A DNA stretch of 44,131 nucleotides from assembly GCA_965371855.1 (NCBI GenBank), contig CBDUZZ010000037.1:1-44131 (forward strand), written 5' to 3'. Made by a program: the position numbers and the translations under genes. Below are positions 34,622 to 43,134 of the stretch, piece after piece; within the stretch, counting starts at the first letter, position 1, and each line of letters starts with the position of its first letter. The notes under the pieces were generated by a model that was given only the letters and a program-made list of their open reading frames with translations, did no database searches and was not told the DNA's origin. The DNA is from JAADEM01 sp965371855 (GTDB lineage Bacteria > Bacteroidota > Bacteroidia > Bacteroidales > Marinilabiliaceae).

Positions 34622-37600
34622 TTATTTTTGTATAAGAGAGTATATCAGATAATAGAGTTTTTATTTCTTCTATTGATTTAATATTTTTGATAAAAAGAAA
34701 TAATTTATCTTTCCCTTCTTTCATTTCTGCTATTGTGGGGTTGTTTTGTAACCAAAGCAGTATTTTGCCGAACTGAGTCGATTCATAAAAATATGACTCT
34801 TGATTAGCAATAAAATAGAGATATAATTTTTTATTTTTAAAAATAATCTTTTCAATAGCTAGCTGTTTTGCAATTACTCTTATACGAACAATGTTGAACA
34901 ATATTTTTGCTTTATCCGGTAGTGGTCCGAAACGGTCTGTGAGGTTCGATTTAAAAGAGACCAGTTCATCTTCTTCGTTAAGATTGTCTAATTCACGGTA
35001 CAGATGCATCCTTTCGGCTATATTCTCAATGTAATCTTCAGGGAAGCGCATCTCTATATCTGTTTCTATTTGGCAATCTGATGCGAATGTATGAGCCTCT
35101 TGCTCTTTTTTAATATTTTCTTCTTTAAAAAGGTTTTTATATTCAGTCTCTTTAAGCTCATGAACAGCCTCGTTAAGTATTCTCATATATGTTTCATAAC
35201 CAATATCGGAGATAAATCCGCTCTGTTCACCACCAAGGATATCTCCGGCACCTCTGATATCCAAATCCTGCATTGCTATGCTAAAGCCGCTTCCAAGATC
35301 GGAGAACTCTTCAATTATTTTTAGTCTGCGTCGTGCTTCCTGTGTTAATGTTGATAATGGAGGAGCCATGAGATAACAGAATGCTTTCTTATTTGCACGT
35401 CCCACCCGGCCTCTTAACTGGTGAAGTTCACTTAATCCAAAATTGTGAGCATTATTTATTATTATTGTGTTGGCATTAGGAATGTCCAGCCCGGATTCAA
35501 TGATAGTTGTGGCCACCAGGACATCGTATTCTCCGGCAATAAAGTCAAGCATTATTTTTTCCAGTCTGGCTCCTTCCATCTGACCATGTGCTGTAATAAT
35601 CCGTACATCCGGCAAAATACGTTTAATGAAAGCTTCTATCTCATAAATATTTTGCACCCTGTTATTTATAAAAAAGACTTGTCCGTTTCGTTCAACCTCA
35701 TATAGTATGGCCTCTTTGATTATCTCTTCGTTGAATAAGTGAAGTTCTGTGCTGATAGGATGTCTGTTTGGTGGAGGAGTGTTTAGGATAGAGAGGTCAC
35801 GGGCTCCCATTAATGAGTATTGTAGCGTGCGGGGGATTGGTGTGGCTGTTAAAGTTAGAGTATCAACATTTACACGTATGTTTTTAAGTTTCTCTTTTAC
35901 CGAAACACCAAAACGTTGTTCTTCATCAATAATCAGAAGCCCAAGGTCTTTGAATTCTACATCTTTCCCTACCAGACGATGAGTTCCAATAATAATATCC
36001 AGATGCCCGTCTTTAAGTTTTTTAAGTGCTTCATTAACACTTTTGGGTTTTCTGAGGCGACTTATATAATCTACCGAGCAAGGAAAGTCTTTTAGTCGTT
36101 CTTTGAATGTGGTATAGTGCTGTAGGGCAAGAATAGTTGTGGGGACCAGAATGGCAACTTGTTTGTTGTCGGAAACCGCTTTAAAAGCTGCCCTTATTGC
36201 AATTTCTGTCTTGCCAAAACCAACATCTCCGCACACTAATCTGTCCATTGGAGTTTCCGATTCCATATCCTTTTTTATTGCTTTGGTCGAAGTAATTTGG
36301 TCGGGTGTATCTTCATAAATAAATGATGATTCAAGTTCTGTTTGAAGGTACGATTCGGGTGAAAACGAAAATCCCGGTTGTGATTTGCGTTTAGCATACA
36401 GGGCTATTAGTTCACGAGCGATGTCTTTAACTTTCGATTTGGTTTTCTGTTTCAGATTTTTCCAAACGGCTGTTCCCAGCTTATTTATCTTAGGTGGTGC
36501 ACTGTCCTTGCCTTTGTATTTACTAATCCGGTGAAGAGAATGAATGTTAACCAGTAAGATATCATTATCCCTGTATATGAGTCTGATTGCCTCCTGTTTC
36601 TGTTCGTTTACCTCTGTGGTTACAAGTCCGCCAAAACGGCCTATGCCGTGGTCAATATGTACAACGTAATCCCCTGGATTGAGCCTGTTTATCTCTTTGA
36701 GGGAAATTGCCTGTTGTGCCGATTTTGTTTTTTCGGTACGTAACGAAAACTTATGGTATCGCTCAAATATTTGATGGTCGGTGTAGATGCTTAGTTTATT
36801 GTCATGGTCGATGAACCCTTCATGTAGCGAATGGTTTATCTCGTTGTAAGATATGCTTGCTTGTTTGTCATCAAATATTGTTTTTAGGCGTTCAAGCTGT
36901 TTTGAATTGTCAGAGAGAATATGGCAATTGTAGTCTTGCACTTCCAGTTCAGTCAAATTCTTTTCCAGAAGATCGAAGTTTTTATGAAAAACAGGTTGTG
37001 GTGATATGTTTACCTGAATGATGTGAGATGGATGATGTGATATGTAAGCACTTACATCAGAAGTTGCTATTTTAAAGGTGGGGTTAAAAGTCAGGATTTT
37101 ATGTTTGGTAAGAGGGGTAAAGAAATTTGATGAAGAGCAAAACTTTTCGGACAAAGGAATTGAAATATCTTCTTCTGTAGGGTTGTCGTAAAGAGGTTGG
37201 GTAGATTCTAATTTGATTTTTATAGCATTCAGTATTTCACCGGTAAACTTAATATCCTCAATCCATACTTTGCTGTTTTTAGGTATAAAGGAAGAAAAAG
37301 GGACAAAAGAGCCTGAAATGTTATTACCGGTAATATCAGGAACAATCTCAATTTGTTTTAGGCTTTCTTTTGAAAGTTGGTTTTCCAGATTGAAACTCCT
37401 CAGGCTGTCCACTTCATCACCAAAAAGGTCTATTCGGTACGGGTCTTCATTAGCAAATGAGAATATGTCAATAATGCTTCCTCTTACAGAATATTGCCCG
37501 GGTTCATAAACGTAATCAACCCTCTGAAAATTGTATTCATTCAGAAGGTCAACAATAAAAGATGTATCAAGCTTATCACCTGATTTAATATTAAGAATAT

Positions 37601-38072
37601 ACTCGTTTAGTTGTTCGGGTGAGATGACTTTTTCAGCAATTGCCTCAGGATAGGTTACAATAAATAGTTTATGGGAACTGTTGTGAAGAGCATTTAGAGA
37701 CTCGGTTCGCATCAGTACATTTTGAGTATCTTTTCTTCCCTGGTCAGGTGTTCTTTTATAGGATGATGGAAGAAAGTAAACAATTTTCTCATTGATCAAC
37801 TGCACTAAATCGTGATAAAAAAATGCAGCCGACTCTTTATCATTCATTATGATAATATGTGGCCCCTCTTTTAAAAAAGTTGCAACAAGTATCGACTTAA
37901 AAGAACCTGTACTCCCTTTTATAAACGTAAGTGCTGAAGTTTCTTGCAGGTCGTCGAATATTTGCTTGTGCAGTGCTGATGACCTGTAATGATGAATGAG
38001 TTGGCTTAACTCCACTTTGTCTTTTTTTTGCAATAATAAGAATTTTTTATCTGATAATTTAGATTTCAGCAC
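34608..38072 (-). CDS. mfd: Transcription-repair coupling factor Mfd
   Basis: 1154 residues, normal length. An ATP-driven translocase that removes RNA polymerase stalled at DNA damage and recruits UvrA. Order of parts: UvrB-like N-terminal domains (about 1-390, with VDYVYEPGQYSVRGSIIDIF); RNA-polymerase-interacting CarD-like domain (about 470-540, LNPGDYVVHIDHGIGRFGG); superfamily 2 helicase with Walker A CGDVGFGKTEIA, the DEEQ box LLIIDEEQRFG, and TLTATPIPRTL; helicase C domain (ATTIIESGLDIPNANTIII and QLRGRVGRAN); and the C-terminal TRCF domain (DIEMRFPEDYIENIAERMHL). Alone on this strand; its 3' end overlaps the convergent response-regulator gene by 14 bp. Confidence 0.97.
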   Translation of the reverse strand: MLKSKLSDKKFLLLQKKDKVELSQLIHHYRSSALHKQIFDDLQETSALTFIKGSTGSFKSILVATFLKEGPHIIIMNDKESAAFFYHDLVQLINEKIVYFLPSSYKRTPDQGRKDTQNVLMRTESLNALHNSSHKLFIVTYPEAIAEKVISPEQLNEYILNIKSGDKLDTSFIVDLLNEYNFQRVDYVYEPGQYSVRGSIIDIFSFANEDPYRIDLFGDEVDSLRSFNLENQLSKESLKQIEIVPDITGNNISGSFVPFSSFIPKNSKVWIEDIKFTGEILNAIKIKLESTQPLYDNPTEEDISIPLSEKFCSSSNFFTPLTKHKILTFNPTFKIATSDVSAYISHHPSHIIQVNISPQPVFHKNFDLLEKNLTELEVQDYNCHILSDNSKQLERLKTIFDDKQASISYNEINHSLHEGFIDHDNKLSIYTDHQIFERYHKFSLRTEKTKSAQQAISLKEINRLNPGDYVVHIDHGIGRFGGLVTTEVNEQKQEAIRLIYRDNDILLVNIHSLHRISKYKGKDSAPPKINKLGTAVWKNLKQKTKSKVKDIARELIALYAKRKSQPGFSFSPESYLQTELESSFIYEDTPDQITSTKAIKKDMESETPMDRLVCGDVGFGKTEIAIRAAFKAVSDNKQVAILVPTTILALQHYTTFKERLKDFPCSVDYISRLRKPKSVNEALKKLKDGHLDIIIGTHRLVGKDVEFKDLGLLIIDEEQRFGVSVKEKLKNIRVNVDTLTLTATPIPRTLQYSLMGARDLSILNTPPPNRHPISTELHLFNEEIIKEAILYEVERNGQVFFINNRVQNIYEIEAFIKRILPDVRIITAHGQMEGARLEKIMLDFIAGEYDVLVATTIIESGLDIPNANTIIINNAHNFGLSELHQLRGRVGRANKKAFCYLMAPPLSTLTQEARRRLKIIEEFSDLGSGFSIAMQDLDIRGAGDILGGEQSGFISDIGYETYMRILNEAVHELKETEYKNLFKEENIKKEQEAHTFASDCQIETDIEMRFPEDYIENIAERMHLYRELDNLNEEDELVSFKSNLTDRFGPLPDKAKILFNIVRIRVIAKQLAIEKIIFKNKKLYLYFIANQESYFYESTQFGKILLWLQNNPTIAEMKEGKDKLFLFIKNIKSIEEIKTLLSDILSYTKIIKQE

Positions 38073-38117
38073 CTGTGAATGTGCGATAAAACTTATTTAT
38101 TTTAAATAAAAATAGTG

Positions 38118-38148
38118 TTGCATAACGAGAATAATCTCACTAACTTTG
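38118..38148 (+). promoter_or_regulatory. Strong Bacteroidota-type promoter for the FAD oxidoreductase gene
   Basis: TTG at 38118-38120, a 20-base spacer, then TAACTTTG at 38141-38148: an exact -33/-7 consensus pair. Transcription should start near 38155, giving a leader of about 45 bases before the ATG at 38200. This is one of the two best-formed promoters in the window. Confidence 0.75.
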
Positions 38149-38199
38149 TGCTTTGAAAATTATTGAATAATATCATTAAATGTCAAACAAAACAAAAAA

Positions 38200-39567
38200 A
38201 TGAAAAAATACGATGTGATAATTATTGGAGCAGGACCTGCCGGGATTATAACCGGAGTGACTGCCAAAAAAGAGAATCTGGACAAATCGATATTGATGAT
38301 TCGTGAAGAAGAGAAAGGGCTGGTTCCTTGTGGTATCCCTTATGTGTTTCACTCTTTGGATTCAGTGGATAAGAATGTGATGGGGCCTAAACCATTTGTT
38401 GATTTGGGTGGTGAAGTACTTACTGACCAGGTTATGGGTGTTGACATAAAAAATAAGGTTATTAAGGTTGAATCAGGTAATGAATACTCTTATGAAAAGT
38501 TAGTTTTTGCTACCGGTTCAAAATATGTTCAGGCAACATTTATCCCCGGATATGATTTGAAAAATGTTTTTTATGTTAAAAAAAGCTACAGTTACATTAG
38601 TAACATGCTAGAAGAGCTGAAAGACAAAAAAAACATTGTAGTAGTTGGTGGTGGCTTTATCGGAGCCGAAATGGCTGAGCAGTTGGTTTTGAATCCCGGT
38701 AAAAAAGTTACTCTTATTGAAAGTGAACAGTTTTGCTTTTCAAAAGCTTTTTCGGATGAATTGAGCGAAAGTGCAACTAATGTATTAAAAGATTGTGGTG
38801 TTGACGTACGTACTTCTATATTAGTTGAGAAAGTTTTAGGAGATAATGGTGTCGTTTCAGGAGTTCAGCTCAATGACAAAAGCGTTGTAGAAGCGGATGC
38901 TGTAATTTTTGCCGTTGGATATCGACCTAATACCGGTTTGGCTGAGAATGCAGGTTTGAGTATAAATAAAGTTGGTGCAATAATGGTTGATAATTATGGT
39001 CGTGCCTCTGAAGAAAATATTTTTGCAGTAGGTGATTGTTCTCAAACAATAGGGTTTATAACCGGTAGAATTGATAATATTATGCTGGCATCTACAGCGA
39101 CCGCTGAAGCCCGTGTTTTAGGATATAACTTATTCGGTATAAAGATTAAAAACTGTTTTACGGGAACTATTGGCATATTTTCAACTAAAATACATGATTT
39201 CACTATGGCTGCCGCCGGATTGAATGAAAAAAGTGCTATCCCTGCTAACATCAAAATAATATCGGCTAAATTCAGCGATTTTGATAAGCATCCGGCAACG
39301 TTGAAAAGTACTTTCCCATTGACTGTTAAATTATATGTGTCTCCTTCAGACGGCTCTATATTAGGGGGTGAAGTATGGGGTGGCAAAACTGCCGGAGAGA
39401 TAATTAATTTAATTGGATTGGCAGTACAGAGAAATATAACTGTTTATGAACTTATTTCGTTGCAAATGGGCTCACATCCGTTATTAACATCAGCACCTAC
39501 TAAGCCAATTATTGTCAAAGCTGCTGAAGCAGCTATCTCGAAAATAAGAGAATTGAATAAAAAATAA
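38200..39567 (+). CDS. FAD/NAD(P)H-dependent disulfide-type oxidoreductase (NADH oxidase / CoA-disulfide reductase family)
   Basis: 455 residues. The FAD-binding loop IIIGAGPAGIITGV lies at about residues 7-20, the NAD(P)H-binding loop VVVGGGFIGAEMAEQL at about 147-162, and the second FAD contact EENIFAVGDCSQ near 275. A single candidate redox cysteine, C44 in LVPCGIPYVF, matches the position used by NADH oxidase, NADH peroxidase and CoA-disulfide reductase, rather than the CxxxxC of glutathione or lipoamide reductases. A C-terminal dimerisation domain follows. Which substrate it uses (oxygen, peroxide, CoA disulfide, polysulfide) cannot be read from sequence. It has its own promoter at 38118-38148; a repeat hairpin lies just downstream. 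Confidence 0.85.
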   Translation: MKKYDVIIIGAGPAGIITGVTAKKENLDKSILMIREEEKGLVPCGIPYVFHSLDSVDKNVMGPKPFVDLGGEVLTDQVMGVDIKNKVIKVESGNEYSYEKLVFATGSKYVQATFIPGYDLKNVFYVKKSYSYISNMLEELKDKKNIVVVGGGFIGAEMAEQLVLNPGKKVTLIESEQFCFSKAFSDELSESATNVLKDCGVDVRTSILVEKVLGDNGVVSGVQLNDKSVVEADAVIFAVGYRPNTGLAENAGLSINKVGAIMVDNYGRASEENIFAVGDCSQTIGFITGRIDNIMLASTATAEARVLGYNLFGIKIKNCFTGTIGIFSTKIHDFTMAAAGLNEKSAIPANIKIISAKFSDFDKHPATLKSTFPLTVKLYVSPSDGSILGGEVWGGKTAGEIINLIGLAVQRNITVYELISLQMGSHPLLTSAPTKPIIVKAAEAAISKIRELNKK

Positions 39568-39587
39568 TATTATTATTATGGAATTTT

Positions 39588-39629
39588 CGACGGGGTGACT
39601 GCTTAAAAATTATAGGAGTCACCCCGTCG
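39588..39629. repeat. Hairpin between FAD oxidoreductase and lysC genes; dispersed palindrome copy 2
   Basis: CGACGGGGTGACT (39588-39600) and AGTCACCCCGTCG (39617-39629) pair perfectly over 13 bp around a 16-base loop. Twelve bases of each arm are identical to the hairpin at 21036-21081, while the loop and flanks differ. It may also end transcription of the upstream gene, although no T tract follows. Confidence 0.75.
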
Positions 39630-39640
39630 CTATTATGAAT

Positions 39641-39669
39641 TTTGATAACTTTATGAACTTTTAACTTTA
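39641..39669 (+). promoter_or_regulatory. Candidate lysC promoter
   Basis: TTTG ending at 39644, a 17-base spacer, then TAACTTTA (39662-39669, one mismatch to TAnnTTTG), 14 bases before the lysC ATG. A second TAACTTTA at 39646-39653 overlaps the spacer. Tentative. Confidence 0.4.
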
Positions 39670-39683
39670 AAAACTAACCTGTA

Positions 39684-40952
39684 ATGATTGTATATAAGTT
39701 TGGTGGTGCTTCAGTAAAAGATGCCGCAGGAGTTAAAAAACTGGGTAGTATAGTTAAGCCGGTTAATGATAATCTGATGGTTGTAGTTTCGGCAATGGAG
39801 AAGACTACGAATGCCATGGAAAGTATTGTTAAAGCTTATTTTAACGGTGAAAAAGGGAAGTGTTTGCAATATTATCAAGAGGTAAAGAGTAAACATCAGG
39901 AAGTGATGAATGATCTTTTTGCTGACTTTCCCGGATATCAGCAAGGGATAGATATTTGGTTCAACAAGTTGAGGGAAAAACTGGATGAGCCATCATCAAT
40001 GAATTATGATTTTGAATATGATCAGATTGTGCCTTATGGTGAGATGTTCTCAACTTATATTGTTAATTCATACCTTAATTATATCGATATTGACAGTAGG
40101 TGGTTAGATGTACGTAAGGTTTTAAAAACCAATAATCAGTACAGGGATGCTGAAACTGACTGGACACTCTCGGAACGTCTGATAAAAGAGCAGGTTTCTT
40201 TTAATGATAGCCGGGTTTATGTTACGCAGGGATTTATTGGAGGAACTATAAATAATTTGTCAACAACCTTGGGTAGGGAAGGGTCTGACTATACTTCTGC
40301 CATTTTTGGTTATGTTTTTAATGCTGATTATGTTGCTATTTGGAAAGATGTGCCGGGTATCTTAAATGCTGATCCAAAGTGGTATCCTCGTTCTCAAAAG
40401 ATTGATGAAATGTCATATCGCGAAGCAATTGAGCTTGCATTTTACGGTGCTAAGGTTATTCATCCGAAGACGATTAAACCATTGGAGAATAAAAAAATAC
40501 CATTGCTTGTTAAGTCTTTTTCAGATCCCTCTTCTGCGGGAACGAAAATTTATAACCTGAAAGGTCATATTGAGTTGCCTCCTGTTTATATTCTGAAAAA
40601 AGAACAAATACTTCTTACTATCTCTCCAAAGGATTTTTCATTTATTGTGGAGGATAGTTTAAGTGAGATATTTAAAGTGTTTAGCAAAAAAAGAGTTAAG
40701 ATAAATTTGATGCATAACTCTGCTATAAATTTCTCTGTTTGTATTAATAGAATGGATGCTTTGGATAATTTGCTTAATGAGTTGTCTGAAAAGTATAGTG
40801 TGAAGTATAACGATGATCTTGAGCTTGTGTCGATACGACATTACACAGATGAGGCAATTGGTAATATGCTCAAAGGAAAAGAGGTGATAGATTCACAGGT
40901 CAGCCGACATACCGCCCGTTATGTGGTTAGCAAATCACCTTGGGATTTATAG
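39684..40952 (+). CDS. lysC: Aspartate kinase (monofunctional, with C-terminal regulatory region)
   Basis: 422 residues. It phosphorylates aspartate at the entry to lysine, diaminopimelate, threonine and methionine synthesis, and so feeds the DAP used by MurE. The kinase domain (about 1-270) starts VYKFGGASVKDA and contains LGREGSDYTSAIFGYVF and IWKDVPGILNADPKWYP. The ACT-type regulatory part (about 290-400) begins LLTISPKDFSFIVEDSL and is shorter than in classical LysC. Feedback control by an amino acid is expected for the family but cannot be assigned. No homoserine dehydrogenase domain is fused. A MITE-like element starts 7 bp after its stop. Confidence 0.93.
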   Translation: MIVYKFGGASVKDAAGVKKLGSIVKPVNDNLMVVVSAMEKTTNAMESIVKAYFNGEKGKCLQYYQEVKSKHQEVMNDLFADFPGYQQGIDIWFNKLREKLDEPSSMNYDFEYDQIVPYGEMFSTYIVNSYLNYIDIDSRWLDVRKVLKTNNQYRDAETDWTLSERLIKEQVSFNDSRVYVTQGFIGGTINNLSTTLGREGSDYTSAIFGYVFNADYVAIWKDVPGILNADPKWYPRSQKIDEMSYREAIELAFYGAKVIHPKTIKPLENKKIPLLVKSFSDPSSAGTKIYNLKGHIELPPVYILKKEQILLTISPKDFSFIVEDSLSEIFKVFSKKRVKINLMHNSAINFSVCINRMDALDNLLNELSEKYSVKYNDDLELVSIRHYTDEAIGNMLKGKEVIDSQVSRHTARYVVSKSPWDL

Positions 40953-40958
40953 TAATAC

Positions 40959-41138
40959 ATGAGGCTGTCCAAAAAGTCGTTATTCCAATCTCACAAAACA
41001 AAGCTATTGTAATTCAACAGATTGCCTGCCCGGCTTAAATTTCTTTTAATGGTGTCAGGCGGGCTTCTTTCCCGATGTTCGGGACAGGCAGTTCCTCATC
41101 GCAATGACGTCAAGTTTTTTCTTTTTGGACACCCTCAT
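40959..41138. mobile_element. 180-bp MITE-like element with 18-bp terminal inverted repeats
   Basis: The left end ATGAGGCTGTCCAAAAAG (40959-40976) and the right end (41121-41138, read on the minus strand ATGAGGGTGTCCAAAAAG) match at 17 of 18 bases. The inside has no coding frame but contains nested inverted repeats: CCCGA-TGT-TCGGG, and TGCCTGCCCG facing CGGGACAGGCA. On the minus strand it carries CGTCATTGCGA-type sequence known from dispersed intergenic repeats in many bacteria. No target-site duplication is obvious. It fits a non-autonomous transposon (MITE) between convergent lysC and the lipoprotein gene; no transposase is present here. Confidence 0.7.
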
Positions 41139-41183
41139 TTGACTAAGGCCGCATTAATTGCCGTATAGATAGAGAACAGCCGA

Positions 41184-41708
41184 CTAATTATTAGTTTTTA
41201 TATAAAATGCAGCTCTGTAATTTCTCAGATCACCTTCAGGCGATAGAGCTTCATAAGCTATCAATATTGCATGAACTTTTTTTGTAAATGTCTGATTCTT
41301 TTCATCAAAATACCAACTTTCCCAAAATTGTAGTTTGCCTACTTTATCTCGTGAAAAGTCTTCCCTTTGCTCCAGCTCTTTTATGTCACTAATAGATAAT
41401 GGTTTGTTGTCAAGATAGCTGTATGCTTGTGCATTGTTTAAATATATAGATTCAAATATCTGATCTATCAGTTTTTTGCGATCAAGAGGTCTTAGGCAAT
41501 CCTCAGTCCATGTGTCTGTTGAGTCACTGTTTTTAATTACAACAGGGTAGCTTATCGTATCTGCCAGCATCACACCGGGGATGTCTTTGTTTGAAACCGC
41601 TTTTGATTTATTTGACGGCTGAGAACAACTGACGACCATTGCGATAATTATTAAAACAAACAAAAATCTCATGTGGAAAAATTTATTTCTTTGATTTTTC
41701 ATTTTCAA
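41184..41708 (-). CDS. Putative lipoprotein, distantly GldN/PorN-like C-terminus
   Basis: 174 residues. A basic N-terminus, a hydrophobic segment and an AMVVSC lipobox with the cysteine at residue 28 predict a lipoprotein. An internal ATG at residue 13 would also leave a complete signal peptide, so the start is uncertain. The mature part has LDRKKLIDQIFESIYLNN, then LSISDIKELEQREDF, and finishes with KLQFWESWYFDEKNQTF and VHAILIAYEAL. The order (helical segment, then W-x-FD-x-x, then a hydrophobic strand) recalls GldN/PorN of the type IX secretion machinery, but the match is by eye and weak. It lies 24 bp after pyrC, probably co-transcribed. Confidence 0.6.
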   Translation of the reverse strand: MKMKNQRNKFFHMRFLFVLIIIAMVVSCSQPSNKSKAVSNKDIPGVMLADTISYPVVIKNSDSTDTWTEDCLRPLDRKKLIDQIFESIYLNNAQAYSYLDNKPLSISDIKELEQREDFSRDKVGKLQFWESWYFDEKNQTFTKKVHAILIAYEALSPEGDLRNYRAAFYIKTNN

Positions 41709-41732
41709 CTCGTAATTCCCAATTCATAGTTA

Positions 41733-43073
41733 TTATCGAAGAAAAGTCAGTCGTTCGCCTCTGAAATCTTCATCAATATGCCCGTTTTCATATACAAGGG
41801 TGCCATTAATAAAAGTATGAGTTACTTTATGCGAGAAGGTCGTGTCCTCGAATGGAGACCAACCGCATTTGTATAAAATATTCTCTTTTGATACTGTCCA
41901 TGATGAACCGGGATCTATAATGACAATGTCTGCAAAGTACCCCTCTTTGATGTAGCCACGCTTATTTATGCGGAACAATGTGGCAGGGGCATGGCACATT
42001 TTATCTACAACTTTTTCGTAGCTGAATATTCCTTTGTTTACCATTTCAAGCATTGCAATCAATGAATGCTGTACAAGAGGGCCACCAGATGGTGCGTTGA
42101 AGTACAAATTATTTTTTTCAGTAAGAGTGTGAGGGGCATGGTCAGTTGCTACAATGTCCAGTTTGTTGGAGTTTATCGCTTCTCTTAATGCATCCCTGTC
42201 TGAGCGGGCTTTTATTGCCGGGTTCCATTTAATATTACTGCCATATTTGTCGTAATCTTCATCTGTAAACCATAAATGATGTACGCAAACTTCTGCAGTA
42301 ATCTTTTTATCTTTTAAAGGTGTTGAGTCGTCAAAAAGCAAAAGTTCTTTTTCGGTAGAAAGATGCAAAATATGTAATTGTGTTCCGTGTTTTGTTGCAA
42401 GTTCCACTGCTTTGGATGATGATATGTAGCAAGCCTCAACAGAGCGTATGTTAGGATGATACTTGAAAGCAATATTGTTACCAAATTTGTTTTTGTAATA
42501 TTCAGTGTTCTTTATGATGGTTGTTTCGTCTTCGCAATGTGTGGTTACCAAAACCGGAGATTCCGCAAAAATACGACTTAATGATTCATCATTATCAACC
42601 AGCATGTTTCCGGTTGAAGAACCCATAAATACTTTTATTCCACAAACTCTTTTAGGATCTGTTTTTATCAATTCATCAATGTTGTCATTGGTGGCTCCTA
42701 TGTAAAAAGAGTAGTTGGCAAATGATTTTTCAGCAGCTATAGTGAATTTGTCTTCAAGTGCCTTTTGTGTTATTGTTTGAGGTTTGGTGTTAGGCATCTC
42801 CATAAAAGAAGTGATACCGCCCGCAACAGCAGCTCTCGATTCGGAATAGATATCTCCTTTGTGTGTTAGTCCGGGTTCGCGGAAATGAACCTGGTCATCA
42901 ATAACTCCGGGAATCAATATCTTTCCTGTTGCATCAATTGTATTATCGGCTGTAGGCAATTCATTCCCCGTATAAATTATTCTATCAATAATTCCATCTA
43001 TAATATATACACTCCCATTCTTTTGTGAGTCTTCGTTTATTATTGTAGCGTTGGTTATTAATGTTGTTGACAT
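41733..43073 (-). CDS. pyrC: Dihydroorotase (type I)
   Basis: 446 residues. It interconverts carbamoyl-aspartate and dihydroorotate in pyrimidine synthesis. Visible motifs are IPGVIDDQVHFREPGLTHKG (residues 54-73), AVAGGITSFMEMPNTKP, the lysine expected to be carboxylated (K147 in GIKVFMGSSTGNM), and VATDHAPHTLTEKN. The usual metal-binding H-x-H is Q61-V-H63 here, so the first histidine ligand is glutamine. From memory, other Bacteroidota dihydroorotases share this, so the enzyme need not be inactive; the other ligands are intact. It is located 61 bp after the glycosyltransferase gene and 24 bp before the lipoprotein gene, an apparent operon. Confidence 0.92.
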   Translation of the reverse strand: MSTTLITNATIINEDSQKNGSVYIIDGIIDRIIYTGNELPTADNTIDATGKILIPGVIDDQVHFREPGLTHKGDIYSESRAAVAGGITSFMEMPNTKPQTITQKALEDKFTIAAEKSFANYSFYIGATNDNIDELIKTDPKRVCGIKVFMGSSTGNMLVDNDESLSRIFAESPVLVTTHCEDETTIIKNTEYYKNKFGNNIAFKYHPNIRSVEACYISSSKAVELATKHGTQLHILHLSTEKELLLFDDSTPLKDKKITAEVCVHHLWFTDEDYDKYGSNIKWNPAIKARSDRDALREAINSNKLDIVATDHAPHTLTEKNNLYFNAPSGGPLVQHSLIAMLEMVNKGIFSYEKVVDKMCHAPATLFRINKRGYIKEGYFADIVIIDPGSSWTVSKENILYKCGWSPFEDTTFSHKVTHTFINGTLVYENGHIDEDFRGERLTFLR

Positions 43074-43134
43074 ATTACAGGTTTTTTATTGTTGAAATGA
43101 TTTTTTGTTAATTTAGGTAGAATTAGCATAAATG

